From Burkholderia humptydooensis (GTDB taxonomy: Bacteria; Pseudomonadota; Gammaproteobacteria; Burkholderiales; Burkholderiaceae), in contig NZ_CP013380.1 in the NCBI RefSeq assembly GCF_001513745.1, positions 1,116,001-1,180,000 on the forward strand: 64,000 bases of DNA, given 5' to 3'. Position numbers and translations under genes: made by a program. The notes beneath the pieces are model-generated. The model had not been told where the DNA came from, made no database searches, and saw only the letters and a program-made list of their open reading frames with translations. The first letter of the stretch is position 1; each line of letters begins with the position of its first letter. Shown here piece by piece: positions 62,520 to 64,000 of the stretch.

Positions 62520-62914
62520 GCCGACCTCCGTTTCGCATCGTATTGAAGTGCCGCGATCAGCTTGCCGAGCATCGCGTCGTCGCAGAATTCGATGGCGTCG
62601 ACCTTGCAGATTCGCTTCACCATGCCGCCCACGTAGTCCCACGAACGGTCCGCGTCGGCGAGCAGCGCCTCGATCTTGCGGATCTGCGCGGCGCGCGGCT
62701 GCGCAACGTTCGGCCTGCGACCGACATCGCGCTTCGATTTGAAACCGCAGCGCTCGAAGTGCTTCAGCAGCTTGTGCGCGCCTTCCGGCGTCAGGTCTTT
62801 CGACGAGCTGACGCCGGCGATGCTGCGCAGCACCGTGCGGTATTCGTCATCGGTCATCGCGAGCTGCTGCTTCGCGATGTGGATTTTCGCTACCGTTGTT
62901 TTCGCGATCAGCAT
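62516..62914 (-). CDS. gemA: GemA/gp16 protein (DUF1018)
   Basis: 132 residues of the GemA/DUF1018 family: IAKQQLAMTDDEYRTVLRSI, DLTPEGAHKLLKHFERCGFK and AQIRKIEALLADADRSWDYV. In Mu, GemA affects host gyrase and supercoiling. Start at 62914 is preferred (GGAGG at five-base spacing); a GTG 12 bases upstream is the alternative. Confidence 0.92.
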   Translation of the reverse strand: MLIAKTTVAKIHIAKQQLAMTDDEYRTVLRSIAGVSSSKDLTPEGAHKLLKHFERCGFKSKRDVGRRPNVAQPRAAQIRKIEALLADADRSWDYVGGMVKRICKVDAIEFCDDAMLGKLIAALQYDAKRRSA

Positions 62915-63000
62915 CACGACCTCCACCAGCGCCGCAGTTCCTTGCGGCAGAGACAGACCAGGAACACAATCCCGACGAGGATGACAACGATGTCAGACAT
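62914..63000 (-). CDS. 28-residue membrane protein
   Basis: MSDIVVILVGIVFLVCLCRK followed by ELRRWWRS: a single membrane helix with a basic end, too small for routine calling. Start 63000 lies inside the tail of the DUF2786 gene (GGAG upstream); its stop shares a base with the gemA start (TGATG), so coupled translation is likely. Function unknown. Confidence 0.5.
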   Translation of the reverse strand: MSDIVVILVGIVFLVCLCRKELRRWWRS

Positions 63001-63691
63001 GGCCGATTCTCCGCGTGTCCGGTGCGCCGACACCAGGACGCACAACGGCCGATCGACCTTGCTCGATACCGTGCCAGTGATCGTCGGTTGTGCGTCGACC
63101 AGACACGTCGCGCGTGCGAGGCTCGAATTCACGTACCTGCGCGTGGTGCGCACGCATGTAGGCGTCGATCATCGCCGTGTGTTCGACAGTGCGCACGGCA
63201 TCTTGCAACTGCATGCGCACCGCATACACCCAACCCTCGCAGAACTCGTCGGCGCGCGCCGTCTTGTTCTTCGGACCGCAACGGCGCAACTTCGTCTGGA
63301 TGTAATCGCGACGCGCCACGCGCAACTGCCGCGCGAACACGTCGAACGTGTACTTCGCTACCTCCGACGCCGGTGCAACGCCGACGAATGTGTAACCGCC
63401 GACGATGTCGGTACAGGTGCTGTTGACCTGCCGGGTAAACAGCAGTTCGCAACCGTACGCGCCAGCGACAACGCTCGCGAGTGCTACCTCGTATCGCACT
63501 GGCCGACGAGCTGCGCCGCTCTTCGACCATTCCTCGCGAGCACCGGCCGCGAGCAGTTCGGGATGGTCGATGCCGAACTGCTCCATCAGCTTCTGAGCCT
63601 GGCGAAGCGCGGCGGCTGCTTCGTGCGGCTCGCTCGATCTCGACAGCGCCAGGCACTTACGGATTTTCTCGATTGCAGTTTTCTTATCCAC
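62993..63691 (-). CDS. DUF2786-domain phage protein
   Basis: 232 residues. N-terminal DUF2786 (IEKIRKCLALSRSSEPHEAA and AQKLMEQFGIDHPELL), then a DUF7168-type middle part (YEVALASVVAGAYGCELLF, FDVFARQLRVARRDYIQTKL). The last 50 residues are Arg/Asp-rich. Common in Mu-like early regions, function unknown. GTG start at 63691 with a G-rich ribosome site. Confidence 0.87.
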   Translation of the reverse strand: MDKKTAIEKIRKCLALSRSSEPHEAAAALRQAQKLMEQFGIDHPELLAAGAREEWSKSGAARRPVRYEVALASVVAGAYGCELLFTRQVNSTCTDIVGGYTFVGVAPASEVAKYTFDVFARQLRVARRDYIQTKLRRCGPKNKTARADEFCEGWVYAVRMQLQDAVRTVEHTAMIDAYMRAHHAQVREFEPRTRDVSGRRTTDDHWHGIEQGRSAVVRPGVGAPDTRRIGHV

Positions 63692-63703
63692 GTTACCCCC
63701 GCT

Positions 63704-63964
63704 TTAACGTCTGCGATCTTCAAGTGCAGGATTGCTGCTCGGCATCACGACATCGTCCGGATCGACCATCGTCATCTGCAGTTCCGGACGCTCCTGAGCG
63801 ATATACCGGTATCCCTGATCGTGATAGTGCTTATCGCACTTGATCGCGCCTTGAAACAGCTTGAGTGCCTGCATTGCCTTGTCGGCATCCATCAGGTATT
63901 CCTGGTAGCTGATTCGGAGGCAGGCGACATCGCGACTACGCGTAGTGGTTTTTCTCGTCGCCAT
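63704..63964 (-). CDS. hypothetical early phage protein
   Basis: 86 residues, begins MATRKTTTRSRDVACLRISY, with a middle helix (DADKAMQALKLFQGAIKCDK). No family recognised. Twelve bases before the DUF2786 gene, same transcript. Confidence 0.65.
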   Translation of the reverse strand: MATRKTTTRSRDVACLRISYQEYLMDADKAMQALKLFQGAIKCDKHYHDQGYRYIAQERPELQMTMVDPDDVVMPSSNPALEDRRR

Positions 63965-63966
63965 GG

Positions 63967-64000
63967 TCAGATCGCCGCAAGGTCGAGACTGATCGCGCGA
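63967..64000 (-). CDS. C-terminal end of another early phage gene (5' part outside window)
   Basis: A frame ending in TGA at 63969-63967 continues past the window edge (last residues RAISLDLAAI). Too short to identify; likely the next early gene towards the transposition genes. Confidence 0.4.
   Translation of the reverse strand, partial: RAISLDLAAI

Larger units (their letters stand above)
35711..64000. mobile_element. Mu-like transposable prophage, right part (left end outside window)
   Basis: Gene order is that of phage Mu read right to left: DUF2786, GemA/gp16, Mor, lysis, DUF1804/gp27, terminase gp28, portal gp29, gp30/F, gp31/G, protease/I, capsid/T, gp35-gp38, sheath, tube, gp41, tape measure, gp43-gp48 and fibre, then right-end cargo. 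GC is lower than in the host part. The end near 35,711 is placed by three transposase-site-like repeats and a terminal TG; it could be a few tens of bases to the left. The repressor, MuA, MuB and the 5-bp target duplication on the other side must lie beyond 64,000. Confidence 0.93.

Overview
The window is very GC-rich, and its gene content (metR/metE, fbp, pepN, guaD with a purine permease, the fdsGBAD formate dehydrogenase operon, tRNA-Thr(CGT)) suggests a betaproteobacterial chromosome. It looks most like Burkholderia, probably the B. pseudomallei/thailandensis group; that assignment is from recognition, not from a search.

Host part, about 1-35,710. It opens with the 3' end of a TonB-dependent receptor, translationally coupled to a secreted Asp-box (BNR) protein and a TlpA-like thioredoxin (1-2,416). 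A small GlsB-type membrane protein, a scar with remnants of a LysR and an EamA gene, and a tRNA-Thr with its own promoter and terminator follow. Then come fbp, the divergent metR/metE pair with a perfect MetR operator, and pepN. A DUF4136 lipoprotein and a UPF0016/MneA-type manganese exporter come next; the exporter is preceded by a clear yybP-ykoY (Mn2+) riboswitch. A purine-salvage run on the minus strand (xdhC, Add-family deaminase, NCS2 permease, guaD) is followed by dsbB, an amidase, a GATase-fold gamma-glutamyl hydrolase with a long low-complexity N-terminus, an MFS citrate-type symporter, a TPR-GT9 fusion and an FAD monooxygenase. The NAD-dependent formate dehydrogenase operon with its divergent ModE/PBP-type regulator, a small secreted protein and a lipid-type methyltransferase close the host segment.

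Prophage part, about 35,711 to beyond 64,000. This is a Mu-like transposable prophage lying in reverse, so its right end is at about 35.7 kb and its left end (repressor, transposase A/B, attL) is outside the window. The right end carries three copies of a GCG-N4-R-TTTGTCAC repeat, likely transposase-binding sites. Reading leftward on the minus strand from the right edge come early/middle genes (DUF2786, GemA/gp16, Mor), a terminator, the lysis cassette (lambda R-type endolysin, holin-like protein, nested Rz/Rz1 spanins), packaging and head genes (DUF1804, terminase, portal, gpF, gpG, protease, DUF2190, capsid) and a contractile tail (gp35-gp38, sheath, tube, gp41, tape measure, gp43-gp48, fibre). 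Next to the right end are two cargo genes not found in the Mu core: a DNA adenine methyltransferase and, on the opposite strand with its own -10-like promoter, a family-25 (LPS) glycosyltransferase. The latter is probably a lysogenic-conversion gene.

Main points for a second look: the prophage-end repeats, the glycosyltransferase cargo, a dnaX-type A-AAA-AAG slippery heptamer at the tail chaperone gene giving a -1 extension, a stack of three hairpins before dam, the manganese riboswitch, and the TonB/Asp-box/thioredoxin operon.
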